DNA from: Gemmatimonadaceae bacterium
GTDB lineage: Bacteria; Gemmatimonadota; Gemmatimonadetes; Gemmatimonadales; Gemmatimonadaceae
Direction of reading: 5' to 3'
Assembly (NCBI GenBank): GCA_036496605.1
Contig: DASXKV010000015.1
Location: 1-64,000 of the forward strand
Length of the DNA: 64,000 bases
Shown: one piece after another, positions 1-8,200 of the stretch
How positions within the stretch are numbered: position 1 is the stretch's first letter
Layout of the letters: each line of letters begins with the position of its first letter
The notes under the pieces: model-generated
Databases searched by the model: none
The model's input: only the letters and a program-made list of their open reading frames with translations
Told to the model about the DNA's origin: nothing
Position numbers and translations under genes: made by a program

Positions 1-43
1 GACAGGCGTCATACTTGGTTCACCCCCCCGGAGGGGGGACATT

Positions 44-754
44 ATGAAAGTGCAACAGATTCGGAAGTTCGACATGCTGCGGCGCGTCCAGCAGTTCCTG
101 GACGAGTTTGCGGCGAAGCTGTTCGCCGCGACCGCGGCGGCAGCTCGGCAGGCCCTCGATCAACTCGTGGATGACATGCGGGTGAACGAGGCAGAGCAGG
201 CGAGCAACACGCTGAACGCCAAGAGCCAGACGGCGGCCCAGGCGGCGTTGCGCGACAAGCTCGTGAAGGACCACATGCGGCCGGTGGCGTTGATCGCGGC
301 CGCGCATCTGCGGGATGTGCCGGAGTTCAAGGCGCTGCAGGTGCCGAAGGTCCGTGTCAAGGCCGCGGTGCTTGTGCAGGACGCGAACGCCATGGCCGAG
401 GCAGCGAAGCCGTATCAGCAGGTGTTCGTGGGGAACGGCCGTCCCGAGACGTTCGTCGACGACATGGTGGCGGCGGCGACGGCTGTGCGAGCGTCGATCG
501 ATGCACGCGGCAAGAGCATCGCGACGAAAGCGGCAGCACGGGACGGACTCAAGGCCACCGCAACGCGAGCGCACTCGGTCTTGCGATTCCTGGATGCTCA
601 GGTGAAGAGTGCGGCCGCGGATAACCCGAAAGTCTTGGCAGCGTGGAACTCGGCCAAGCGGATCGGGAAGGGGAAGGTGGTGCCGATCGAGGCGACGATT
701 CCGCCTTCGTCGACATCGCCGGCTCCGACGCCGACTGAAGCGAAGGCGGCGTAG
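44..754 (+). CDS. Hypothetical protein, alanine-rich, helical
   Basis: The 236-residue product is rich in Ala, Lys, Asp and Val and looks almost entirely helical, with no signal peptide or membrane segment. The last 20 or so residues are a low-complexity Pro/Thr/Ser tail (PTPTEAKAA at the end). The start is strongly supported by a purine-rich Shine-Dalgarno (GGAGGGGGG) a few bases upstream, itself part of a short C-run/G-run inverted repeat. A perfect terminator hairpin follows the stop. A decayed copy of the gene's 3' end lies about 1.3 kb downstream (2067-2130), so the family is repeated in this genome. I do not recognise a function. Confidence 0.8.
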   Translation: MKVQQIRKFDMLRRVQQFLDEFAAKLFAATAAAARQALDQLVDDMRVNEAEQASNTLNAKSQTAAQAALRDKLVKDHMRPVALIAAAHLRDVPEFKALQVPKVRVKAAVLVQDANAMAEAAKPYQQVFVGNGRPETFVDDMVAAATAVRASIDARGKSIATKAAARDGLKATATRAHSVLRFLDAQVKSAAADNPKVLAAWNSAKRIGKGKVVPIEATIPPSSTSPAPTPTEAKAA

Positions 755-762
755 AAGCAAAG

Positions 763-796
763 GAAGCCCCGGGTGATGAACCCGGGGCTTCTTGTT
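763..796 (+). terminator. Intrinsic terminator
   Basis: A perfect 11-bp stem (GAAGCCCCGGG at 763-773 and its complement at 781-791) with a 7-base loop is followed by a T-rich stretch. It sits 9 bases after the stop of the preceding gene. Confidence 0.85.
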
Positions 797-946
797 GCGT
801 TGTGCCGAGAGATGAAGCCCGCCTTTCACTCGCTCCTGAAAAGCCGTCGACGAAGTCTCGCGGACGCACGACTGTCGCACTAGCTTGGCGACATCGCCTC
901 GCGCAGATCCACGACGATTCCGACGTTTCCATCGAGGAGCTCTGTC

Positions 947-1402
947 GTGCCATACTATCGTCTGAACGTACCGGCTGTTGCGCAGACCAGCTCGGACACA
1001 TGCTGGCACTCCGCCGCGCTGATGGTCTGGTACTACTCGCAGCAGCTGAGCGGCAAGTCGGGGCCGATGAATACGCTCCGGTGGGACTTCAAGGCGAATC
1101 GCCCGATCAGCGACTGGCCCGCCCTCGCGAAGGTGGTGGGCCTCGCCGACGTGGGACGAGATCAGGAGCACACGAGCGCGGACATCAAGGAACTATTGAT
1201 AAAACACGGCCCGCTGTGGGCTGCCGGAAACTGGTATGGCGTCGGTCATTGCATCGTAGTGACTGGCGTCGATGACGGGACAGTTTATCTGAATGATCCC
1301 GACGGTGGCGTGAAGAAGGAGGAGCTCCTCGCCTGGTTCAACACCAAGCGCTTTCGCACATGGCCGGATTCCCTCCTCGCCAAGGATCCGAATCGCTATT
1401 AG
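947..1402 (+). CDS. Papain-like cysteine protease (C39/C70-like)
   Basis: This 151-residue protein matches the papain-like fold seen in peptidase C39-like and AvrRpt2 (C70) families. Visible catalytic elements are Gln13 with TCWHSAA around the presumed nucleophile Cys19, HCIVVTGVD with the catalytic His near residue 102, and NDPDGG supplying the third residue near 116. The length is that of a bare catalytic domain with no signal peptide. GTG is chosen as start because GAGGAG lies 7 bases before it. Role unknown; such small proteases act in toxin processing, self-maturation or as effectors. No partner is visible next door. Confidence 0.75.
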   Translation: MPYYRLNVPAVAQTSSDTCWHSAALMVWYYSQQLSGKSGPMNTLRWDFKANRPISDWPALAKVVGLADVGRDQEHTSADIKELLIKHGPLWAAGNWYGVGHCIVVTGVDDGTVYLNDPDGGVKKEELLAWFNTKRFRTWPDSLLAKDPNRY

Positions 1403-1435
1403 CACGCACTGCCGGTAAGGCTCGCTCTCCATCGC

Positions 1436-2066
1436 CTAACGATCCGACACCTGGTCGACCCAGCTGTCGCCCGTATACATTCGCATCGGCTTCCCGGGTT
1501 GCTCGACGAACCGCACCACTTCGCCCACGACGCCACCGCCCGTCGGCGCGACAAAGCGGAATCGGCCGTCACCCAGCGGCTCGAGAGTGATCGGATTGTC
1601 GACGTTCGCCGCGTTCGGCGTGATGAGCACGAGGCGATTGTTGAGCAGCACCACCTGCGAGTCCCCGCCCCGCCCGCGAGAGTCCCGCAAAGCGCGCCCA
1701 GCTCGGATTCCACGTCGCCGCGAGGGTCACCGGCGCCGCGGACTTCGCGACCGCCTTGCCCACGGTCAACATCAGCTCGCGCGCGATGTCGAACGGATTC
1801 GAGTCGTTCGTGTTCGTCAACACGATGACGCCGACCTTGTCGTCGAGCTGAATGAGCGTCTGCGTCGTGTTGCCAGGGTAGCCGCCGCCGTGCCCCACGT
1901 AGGTTCGCCCGTCGATGCGATTGACGTCGAACCCGAGTCCCGTCCCGGACATCCAGTTCTCTTCGACGGACCGCACACGGTGCATTTCGCGCAGCGATGC
2001 CGTACTCAGAATGCGATTGCCGCCGCGCGGGCCGCGCCGGAACTGGGCCGAGACGAACTTTGCCAT
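1436..2066 (-). pseudogene. Beta-lactamase-family serine hydrolase, C-terminal remnant with frameshift
   Basis: On the minus strand the region encodes the C-terminal part of a class C beta-lactamase-like/penicillin-binding-like hydrolase: MAKFVSAQFRRGPRGG, then GHGGGYPGNTT (the HxG box that replaces KTG in this family) and VGVIVLTNTND. Around position 1680 the reading moves to another frame, where the C-terminal lipocalin-like part continues (NNRLVLITPNAAN, PLGDGRFRFV) to a stop near 1436. The N-terminal half with the SxxK nucleophile is missing; homology ends abruptly at about 2066, exactly where a fragment of another gene begins. The product cannot be active. Confidence 0.75.
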
Positions 2067-2130
2067 GTCGAGGCGACGATTCTGCCTCCGACGGCAACTC
2101 CGACTCCGACCCCGACTGAAGCGAAGGCGG
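2067..2130 (+). pseudogene. Duplicated 3'-end fragment of the gene at 44-754
   Basis: About 60 bases closely match the last codons of the first gene in the window: both read EATI, then a Pro/Thr tail, then PTPTEAKA, and share long identical DNA stretches such as GACTGAAGCGAAGGCGG. Nothing upstream matches the rest of that gene, because the beta-lactamase remnant begins immediately. The two broken genes are joined back to back, which marks a deletion or recombination junction. Confidence 0.75.
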
Positions 2131-2258
2131 GAGAACGTCGCCGACTCCGTATGCGGCATTCATCTCGACGACCTGCTCGGCCACGTTGCCTCGCTACCAG
2201 GCGCCGAGGACTCCAAGGGCGACCCGGGCTGTGATACACCCAAAGCAGAAACGAGTGA

Positions 2259-3035
2259 CTAGGGGTGCGGCTGGCGAAACGATCCGATGAGTATGTGAGC
2301 GTAGGGGACAAAGCCCGCCCGCTGGAGCGTTCGCCGTGACGCGGCGTTCGTGGGATCACAACGAGCACCGGGAACTCCCCCGAGTTCGCGGCAGAGGCGT
2401 TTCAACTCCTGTACGAGAAAGCTCCCGTAGCCACGTCGCTGATGCGGTTCGCTGATCTCCATATAGATGTCGCCGTAGGGCGGGTTGTAATGAAAGAGAA
2501 TCCCGCCCTTGCCCACCACGGTTCCATTCACTTCGAGCGCCCATTCACCGCCGCCAGCGCGCTCGGTGATCGCCTGCCGGATCTCGCCCGCCGACGTGAG
2601 GCTCCGCAACGTAGCGCCGGGGAGCGCTTGCGCCGTCGTCAAGTCGTCACGAAAAACCACCTTCTCGGTGGAAATCTCGTGCGCGAAGGTGATGGTAAGC
2701 GCGGTCAGGAGGAGGTCGCTCGACTGCACCTCGAACGCCGGCGGCCTCGTCGCTTCGAGGAAGGCCTCGAAGAGGGCGAAGGCACGAGAGCGCCGGTCAG
2801 GCACGATGTAGACCTCATAGAGAGTCGGCTTGTCGCGCCATGGCCCGTCGACGGCAAGCGAAGCGTACGCCACAACGCGATCACCTTCGGCGATGGCGAA
2901 CTCCCGCGTCCAGCCACGACGAGGATGAATCGAATCGTGGACGATCTGACAGTTCTGCTCCGCGCGATACGCTTCGCGCATCGCGGCGAGCTCCTTCAGC
3001 TTTACCTGACGAACCGAGATGGGCGCTTCGTTCAT
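2259..3035 (-). CDS. GNAT family N-acetyltransferase
   Basis: The 258-residue protein has a clear acetyl-CoA-binding signature in its C-terminal half, EPHQRRGYGSFLVQELKR (about residues 190-207), followed by the typical N-A-A-S-R-R-T-L-Q-R-A-G-F segment. The N-terminal half (residues 8-110) resembles a second, degenerate GNAT fold, so this may be a tandem-GNAT enzyme. The substrate cannot be read from the sequence. No obvious ribosome binding site precedes the ATG, and the gene is monocistronic. Confidence 0.8.
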   Translation of the reverse strand: MNEAPISVRQVKLKELAAMREAYRAEQNCQIVHDSIHPRRGWTREFAIAEGDRVVAYASLAVDGPWRDKPTLYEVYIVPDRRSRAFALFEAFLEATRPPAFEVQSSDLLLTALTITFAHEISTEKVVFRDDLTTAQALPGATLRSLTSAGEIRQAITERAGGGEWALEVNGTVVGKGGILFHYNPPYGDIYMEISEPHQRRGYGSFLVQELKRLCRELGGVPGARCDPTNAASRRTLQRAGFVPYAHILIGSFRQPHP

Positions 3036-3102
3036 GGTATAGAGGCGGCCGCAGCGCGCGGGTGAATGCCCCGAGTCAGCAGCAATTCATCGTCGAGGCG
3101 GC

Positions 3103-3335
3103 AGGCCGCTGACGACACTGACACGCCCTGAAACCACTGACGATCTCCTCAGCATTGAACGCTCCTCGTGGCCGATAAACGTGTTTGTGTTTGTTGAAGT
3201 GCCTCGGGAGGCCACTCTCTGTGCAGGAGGCTTCCCGAGGCACTTCGCAAAAGCACATTGGTTCCGGAGCGAGGAGTTTTCCTGAGCGCGGAGTCCGTCA
3301 GTGGTATCAGGGCGTGTCAGTGGTTTCAGCGGCCT
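3103..3335. repeat. 233-bp imperfect palindromic repeat, copy 1
   Basis: The segment starts with AGGCCGCT and ends with AGCGGCCT. Between these the two halves are complementary: CCTGAAACCACTGAC on the left faces GTCAGTGGTATCAGG on the right. A central hairpin (3196-3212 against 3230-3246) pairs 16 of 17 bases. ACCACTGAC-like motifs recur inside each arm. A second copy of nearly the same length lies at 21715-21946. Together with its flanks it fills the 3036-3409 gap, where I see no gene. Confidence 0.8.
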
Positions 3336-3409
3336 CTCCCGGTTGACGAGCAGAGGTGTCGATGAGGCGCCTGAATCCCAAGATTCCGGGAGGATCCCAA
3401 TTCCATCAG

Positions 3410-6400
3410 CTAATAAGTCAGCGGTGCCTGCCCCCTCGTCTTGAGCTGTTCGTTCACAGTGGCAGCCTGCGCTCGCAGCGCGGCATTGAACCGGGTGACT
3501 TCCTCGTGCGCCTGCGTGATCATGCTCTCCGCGGCGCTCAGCTCGACGGCGTTAGGCGCGGAGTTGCTGTCGCCATAGCCGAGCCGTTCGACCTCGTCGA
3601 GGATGGTCGCCGTGTAGGGCTCGGCGGACTGGTTGCGCCCGTAGAACAGTGGCAGCATCCGCTTGCCCCAGGTGAGCAACGTGTCCTTGAGCGCCTTGAG
3701 GGGTGCCGCCTCGCTCGACGCCTGAGTTACGCCGGGTGCGGAAACGGCCGCCAACCGCCGGTCGATTTCCTGCCTGAGCGCGAACGCCCGGTTGACGGCG
3801 TCGATAAGCTCCGTTGACGCGTCGTTCAACTTGCGCGTGAAGGCCATGCGCGCAGCCAGCTCGGCGCCGGAGGCCTGGATCCGAGGGTCGGGCTTGAGCG
3901 TGAACGACGCTTGCTGGGTACTCCCGCCAAAGGTGAGCGCCACGCTGTAGCGACCCGGCACTGCCATCGGTCCGCGCACGCGACGAAGCTGGTACACACT
4001 ATCCCAGAGTGTCGCGCCGTCGGCGTAGCGGAAATTCCAGTAGAACACGTTCAGGCCCTTCTTCGCCGAGAGCCGCGGTGGACTCGAGAGCCGGTTCTTC
4101 GGGTCGTCGTTAGGCGGCTCGACGAACGGCTTGTTGAGCGCGGCCGTGTCGGTGACGCCTGCTTTTTTCAACGAATCGTTGCGCGTCTGTTTGAAGCGAT
4201 CGAGTCGCAGGCTGTCGACCCGTTGGATCGAGTCCTGCTCGTTGGTGAAATGGTTGACCACCGCGCCGCTCGAGTCGCGCACGTCGAGCGTCACGACTTT
4301 ATTCGAGTCCGCCAGCCAGTAGTAGACGGCCGCGCCGTTGCCCGGGTCTTCACCCTTCTGCAGATTCTGGATGAGTTGCTGGCCGCGCCAGAAGACGCGG
4401 TACGAGTCCGTGGGGTTGAACAGGTGCGCCCCCCCCTTCTCGGCCAGCGTATTGGCCGCGAGCTGCCGCAGCGGTGAGATGTCGTCCATGATCCACAGCG
4501 CGCGCCCATGTGTGGCGATCGCGAGATCATTGTCCTTGATGATCAAGTCGTGGACCGGCACCTGTGGCAGGTTGCGCCGGAGCGGTTGCCAGTGGCCGCC
4601 ATCGTCGAAGCTGAACCACACGCCGCGCTCCGTACCCGCGTACAGCAGCCCGCGCCGCACCGGGTCCTCGCGTACGACGTGCGTGAACTCGTTCTTCGGA
4701 ATTCCACCATCGATCTCCGTCCAGGTAGCGCCGTAGTCGGTGGTCTTGAACAGGTACGGCTTGTAGTCGTCCATCAGCTGCCGGTTGGCGGCGAGATACG
4801 CGGTGCCCGCCGCGACTGTCGACGCGTCGATCATCGACATCCGGGTGAACGGCGGTATGCCCTTCGGCGTGACGTCCTGCCAATGCGCGCCGCCATCGCG
4901 AGTCACGTGGATCATCCCGTCGTCGGAGCCGACCCAGATGACGCCCTTCGTCACCGGCGATTCCGCGATCGTGAAGATCGTCGCGTAGTTCTCGGCGCCG
5001 CTGTTCTCGACCGTGATCGGACCGCCGGCGATGAGCAGCGTGCGCGGGTCGTGTCGAGTGAGATCGGGCGAGATCGGCTGCCAGTTTTTGCCGCCGTCGG
5101 TGCTCTTGAGCAGCACGTTGCCGCCCTCGTACAGCGTGCTGTGGTCGTGCGGAGAGGCGATGATCGGCGTCGTCCAGTTGAAGCGGTACTTCGCCGTCAT
5201 CGGCGGCGCCGTCCTTTCCCACGCGGTCGCCATGAAGCTCGAGATGCCCGCTCCATGATCTACGCGCTCATTGGCCGCGTACGTGACGTCGGGGTGCTGC
5301 GGATCCACCGCGATGATCCCCGACTCACCGCCGCCGGGATAGTACCACGCGGAGATGTCGAACATTCCATCTGTGCGGCTCGGACCGCAGGCGCCCGAGT
5401 TGTCCTGCTGTGCGCCGCAAACGCGATATGGGAAGTGGTTCGTCGCGATGACGTGGTAGAACTGGCCCGTGGCGTAGCCGGTGGTGCTCCAGGTCTCGCC
5501 CTTGTTGAAGCTGATGCGCGCTCCCTGGTCGGCCGCGACCATCATCCGGTTGGGATCGTTAGGCGCGATCCAGAGGAAATGCGTGTCCCACAGGTTGTCG
5601 TACGGCTGGACCTCCTTGAAGTGCTTCCCGCCGTCCGTGCTGCGGAACAGAACACCGTTAGGCAGGTAGACCGTGTTGACGTCCGCCGGATCGGCGATGA
5701 CCCTGGAGAAATAAAAGGGCCGCCAGTGCGGACCCATGCCGTCGAGCGACTTGTTGTTGGCATCGTTGACGCGCGTCCACGTGGCGCCCGCGTCGTTGGA
5801 GCGGAACAAGCCGCCGGAGTCGGACTGGATCATCGCCCAGACCAGCTGGTGTTCGGCGGGGGAGACGGCGAGACCTATGTTGCCGATGATGCCCTTGGGC
5901 AAGCCCGGGTTGTGCGTGATCTCGCTCCATTTGTCGCCGCCATCCGTACTCTTATAGATGCCGCCGCCGGCGCCACCGCTGATGATGTCCCACGGCTTGC
6001 GTTGCACGCGATACATGGCGGCGTAGAGCACCTTCGGGTCGGCCGGATCCATCGCGAGATCGGTGGCACCGACGGAGTCGTTGACGAACAGCGTTTTCTT
6101 CCAGGTCTTGCCGCCATCCGTGCTTTTGAAGACGCCGCGGTCCGGGTTCGGGCCGCTCTCGTGGCCCAGCGCCGCGACGTATACGATGTCCGGATTCCAG
6201 GGGTGCACGACGACGCGGGAGATCTGGCGCGTCTCCGCAAGGCCGAGTGTGTCCCACGTCTTGCCGGCATCCGTGCTTTTGAAGACGCCGTCGCCGTGCG
6301 AGGCATTACCGCGCAGCGTGTATTCGCCGGTGCCGACGTAGACGATGTCCGGGTTGGGCGGATAGACAGCGATCGCGCCGATCGTGCCGCCGAAGTATTT

Positions 6401-6673
6401 GTCGGTGACCGGCTGCCAGTTGTAGCCGCCGTCGGTGGTCTTCATGACGCCGCCGCCGGTGGTGCCCGCGTAGTACTCGAGCGGGCGCGCGGCGGATCCG
6501 GCCGCAGCGACCGAGCGGCCGGAGCGGAATGGACCGATCAGTCGCCAGTGCATTGCGCGCACGGCGAAGCTGTCGACCGGTGAGGAGGGAGCGGTGAGCT
6601 GCGCCTGCGCCGTCAGGAGGGGGGTGACGAAGGCGCCGAGCAACAGATACGAGATCGAGCGAGTCAATGTCAT
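3410..6673 (-). CDS. VPS10/sortilin-like secreted beta-propeller protein
   Basis: The 1087-residue protein begins with a signal peptide (MTLTRSISYLLLGAFVTPLL) and is then built from BNR/Asp-box repeats S/T-x-D-x-G-x-x-W: KTTDGGYNW near 80, KSTDAGKTW, KSTDGGKTW, KSTDGGDKW, RSNDAGATW, RSTDGGKHF, KSTDGGKNW, KTTDYGATW. This is the ten-bladed VPS10-like propeller common in Gemmatimonadota, Acidobacteria and Bacteroidota, often misnamed glycosyl hydrolase. Residues after about 760 form an Ig-like and helical tail without Asp boxes. Likely periplasmic or cell-surface; the ligand is unknown. A paralogue of similar length lies at 36201-39326. Confidence 0.88.
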   Translation of the reverse strand: MTLTRSISYLLLGAFVTPLLTAQAQLTAPSSPVDSFAVRAMHWRLIGPFRSGRSVAAAGSAARPLEYYAGTTGGGVMKTTDGGYNWQPVTDKYFGGTIGAIAVYPPNPDIVYVGTGEYTLRGNASHGDGVFKSTDAGKTWDTLGLAETRQISRVVVHPWNPDIVYVAALGHESGPNPDRGVFKSTDGGKTWKKTLFVNDSVGATDLAMDPADPKVLYAAMYRVQRKPWDIISGGAGGGIYKSTDGGDKWSEITHNPGLPKGIIGNIGLAVSPAEHQLVWAMIQSDSGGLFRSNDAGATWTRVNDANNKSLDGMGPHWRPFYFSRVIADPADVNTVYLPNGVLFRSTDGGKHFKEVQPYDNLWDTHFLWIAPNDPNRMMVAADQGARISFNKGETWSTTGYATGQFYHVIATNHFPYRVCGAQQDNSGACGPSRTDGMFDISAWYYPGGGESGIIAVDPQHPDVTYAANERVDHGAGISSFMATAWERTAPPMTAKYRFNWTTPIIASPHDHSTLYEGGNVLLKSTDGGKNWQPISPDLTRHDPRTLLIAGGPITVENSGAENYATIFTIAESPVTKGVIWVGSDDGMIHVTRDGGAHWQDVTPKGIPPFTRMSMIDASTVAAGTAYLAANRQLMDDYKPYLFKTTDYGATWTEIDGGIPKNEFTHVVREDPVRRGLLYAGTERGVWFSFDDGGHWQPLRRNLPQVPVHDLIIKDNDLAIATHGRALWIMDDISPLRQLAANTLAEKGGAHLFNPTDSYRVFWRGQQLIQNLQKGEDPGNGAAVYYWLADSNKVVTLDVRDSSGAVVNHFTNEQDSIQRVDSLRLDRFKQTRNDSLKKAGVTDTAALNKPFVEPPNDDPKNRLSSPPRLSAKKGLNVFYWNFRYADGATLWDSVYQLRRVRGPMAVPGRYSVALTFGGSTQQASFTLKPDPRIQASGAELAARMAFTRKLNDASTELIDAVNRAFALRQEIDRRLAAVSAPGVTQASSEAAPLKALKDTLLTWGKRMLPLFYGRNQSAEPYTATILDEVERLGYGDSNSAPNAVELSAAESMITQAHEEVTRFNAALRAQAATVNEQLKTRGQAPLTY

Positions 6674-6726
6674 GATCGGCTGAGGTTGGAAATCAAGTTT
6701 ACGCCCGTTGCAACGCGTTGGGGAAG

Positions 6727-6775
6727 ATGGGCGACGGGCGACGGGCGACGGGCGACGGGCGACGGGCGGCGGGCG
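6727..6775 (+). repeat. Left heptamer array (ACGGGCG)
   Basis: Seven tandem copies of a 7-bp unit, five of them exactly ACGGGCG, end about 40 bases before the four-helix-bundle gene. The unit is the reverse complement of the unit in the array on the other side of that gene. Confidence 0.9.
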
Positions 6776-6815
6776 GCATTGACGCTCGCATGACGGGCCC
6801 GCATACGCTGACGGA

Positions 6816-7193
6816 ATGCGAAAATCGCACGGTGCCCGGATTGAGTCTTACCGAGATTTAGATACGTGGCAGCTCGGTATGGAAATCGTGGTCGATATCT
6901 ACCGAGCCACGCGAGTGTTTCCCGCCGAGGAGAAATTCGGACTCGTCGCGCAACTGCGGCGAGCCGCTGTGTCGATTCCGTCGAATATCGCCGAAGGACG
7001 TGGTCGGCTAGGCGCAGGGGAGTTTCGACGATTCGTATCGATCGCGCGCGGCTCGGCTGCCGAAGTCGAGACACAGATCGCCGTCGCGGTGGCTCTGGGT
7101 TTCACCGATGCCAAGGAGATCGCGCCACTTTCGGCAAAGCTCGATCGGATCAGCAAGATGTTGTTCAGCCTCTATCGGAGCCTCGGCGGTTGA
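6816..7193 (+). CDS. Four-helix-bundle protein, 23S rRNA-intervening-sequence (S23/IVP) family
   Basis: The 125-residue protein is a typical S23/IVP family member: YRDLDTWQLGMEIVVDIYR, then FGLVAQLRRAAVSIPSNIAE with the near-invariant SIPSNIAEG, then helices ending KLDRISKMLFSLYR. The family is encoded inside 23S rRNA intervening sequences and also as free genes; the bAvd protein of diversity-generating retroelements shares the fold and binds nucleic acid as a pentamer. No rRNA and no reverse transcriptase is nearby. The gene is boxed by tandem 7-bp arrays in inverted orientation, which suggests that gene plus arrays is one unit inserted behind the ThuA-like gene. Confidence 0.9.
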   Translation: MRKSHGARIESYRDLDTWQLGMEIVVDIYRATRVFPAEEKFGLVAQLRRAAVSIPSNIAEGRGRLGAGEFRRFVSIARGSAAEVETQIAVAVALGFTDAKEIAPLSAKLDRISKMLFSLYRSLGG

Positions 7194-8131
7194 CCGCCCG
7201 TCGCCCGTCGCCCGCCGCCCATCGCCCATCGCCCATCGCCCGTCGCCCGTCGCCCGCCGCCCATCGCCCGTCGCCCGTCGCCCGTCGCCTGCAACCGTCT
7301 GCTTGTGCCCAGCCACAGTAAGGCATCGATGATGAGTCGATCCTCAACCGGGTTATTCAAAGTATACGACAGCGTCTTGTTGTTCGTATCGTATCGGTGC
7401 TCGTAGTCGATGTCGTTGTGACCCATGTTGAGATAGATCATCCGGTACTTCCTGTTCGTCCAGACGACCGGGTAGAACCCGCTGTGCCAGATCTCCTGCG
7501 GTTTCGGCCCGGTGCCGAGGGGGAAGCTGCTCGAGTCGATCGACAGGAGGATGTCGATGTCGGGATTCTGCCGGAGATCCTTTTCCCACCGATACCACTC
7601 GTTAGGTGCCGACGTGAACGTCGCCGGGAGATGGCGCGTCGCCGGATGCGCGCGATCGTCGACGCGGAGAATCGCCGCCGTCGGCCGCCAGGTGTTGCTG
7701 ACATAGGATCCCGCGCCAAGGAAGGTGTCGTGATACCAGGGCCGGTTTGCCGGCACCGCCGATGGCGTCAGCGCGAAGCCGGCAAAGTGAAAGCCCATCC
7801 ACGCACCGCCCTCTTCCATGTATCTCTGGAACGCGGCGCGTTGCACGGGGTCTTCCGGCCGCGTGTCCAGAAAGACCACCACCTCGTATCGCGAGAGAAA
7901 GGCGGTGTTGAGATTATGCCAATCCGACGTCGTGTCGAACCGGAAATTGTATTGTGCCGCCATCTCCGGGAACCAGCGCTCGGCTTCACGCAGGAAGCTG
8001 ATGTGCGCCTGGTCCTCTCTGCCGGTGAAGAAGGCGATGACGCGAAATGCCGGCTTGTTGGTACTGCCGCCGAGGGCTGAGCAGCAAAGGAGGAGCGCGG
8101 CGATTTTCGATGTCTTGCTCACGCTATACAC
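7172..8131 (-). CDS. ThuA-like domain protein with repeat-encoded C-terminus
   Basis: The 319-residue ORF has a lipoprotein-like or Sec leader (KIAALLLCCSALGG) and a ThuA-like (trehalose-utilisation, glutamine-amidotransferase-like fold) domain: FRVIAFFTG near residue 30, YEVVVFLDTRPED, YMEEGGAWMGFHFAG, PVVWTNRKYRMIYLNMGH and a final IIDALLWLG near 275. ThuA domains normally end there. The remaining 40 or so residues come from the heptamer array, so the original stop was probably lost when the array-bounded element inserted. Secreted ThuA proteins are linked to sugar metabolism; the exact substrate is unknown. Confidence 0.82.
   Translation of the reverse strand: MYSVSKTSKIAALLLCCSALGGSTNKPAFRVIAFFTGREDQAHISFLREAERWFPEMAAQYNFRFDTTSDWHNLNTAFLSRYEVVVFLDTRPEDPVQRAAFQRYMEEGGAWMGFHFAGFALTPSAVPANRPWYHDTFLGAGSYVSNTWRPTAAILRVDDRAHPATRHLPATFTSAPNEWYRWEKDLRQNPDIDILLSIDSSSFPLGTGPKPQEIWHSGFYPVVWTNRKYRMIYLNMGHNDIDYEHRYDTNNKTLSYTLNNPVEDRLIIDALLWLGTSRRLQATGDGRRAMGGGRRATGDGRWAMGGGRRATGGQPPRLR
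7195..7292 (+). repeat. Right heptamer array (CGCCCGT)
   Basis: Thirteen tandem 7-bp units with consensus CGCCCGT (variants CGCCCAT and CGCCCGC) plus one degenerate unit. Read on the minus strand it encodes a seven-residue repeat (GDGRRAT/GDGRRAM), which forms the aberrant C-terminus of the ThuA-like gene. Confidence 0.92.
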
Positions 8132-8200
8132 TGTAAGCGGACGGTACCAAAGCCGGTGGGTCTCCGGAAGCTGGAGTAAGACCGAGCTGCATCGAATTGT

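Noticed and set aside
4508..6583. A 691-codon open frame antisense to the first VPS10-like gene
   Set aside because: It is a shadow frame in GC-rich DNA: no start signal, Arg/Ala/Val/Asp-biased composition and no motif, while the opposite strand has a signal peptide and regular Asp boxes.
6816..7193. Diversity-generating retroelement with the four-helix-bundle protein as Avd
   Set aside because: No reverse transcriptase, template repeat or variable repeat lies nearby; the flanking repeats are simple 7-mers.
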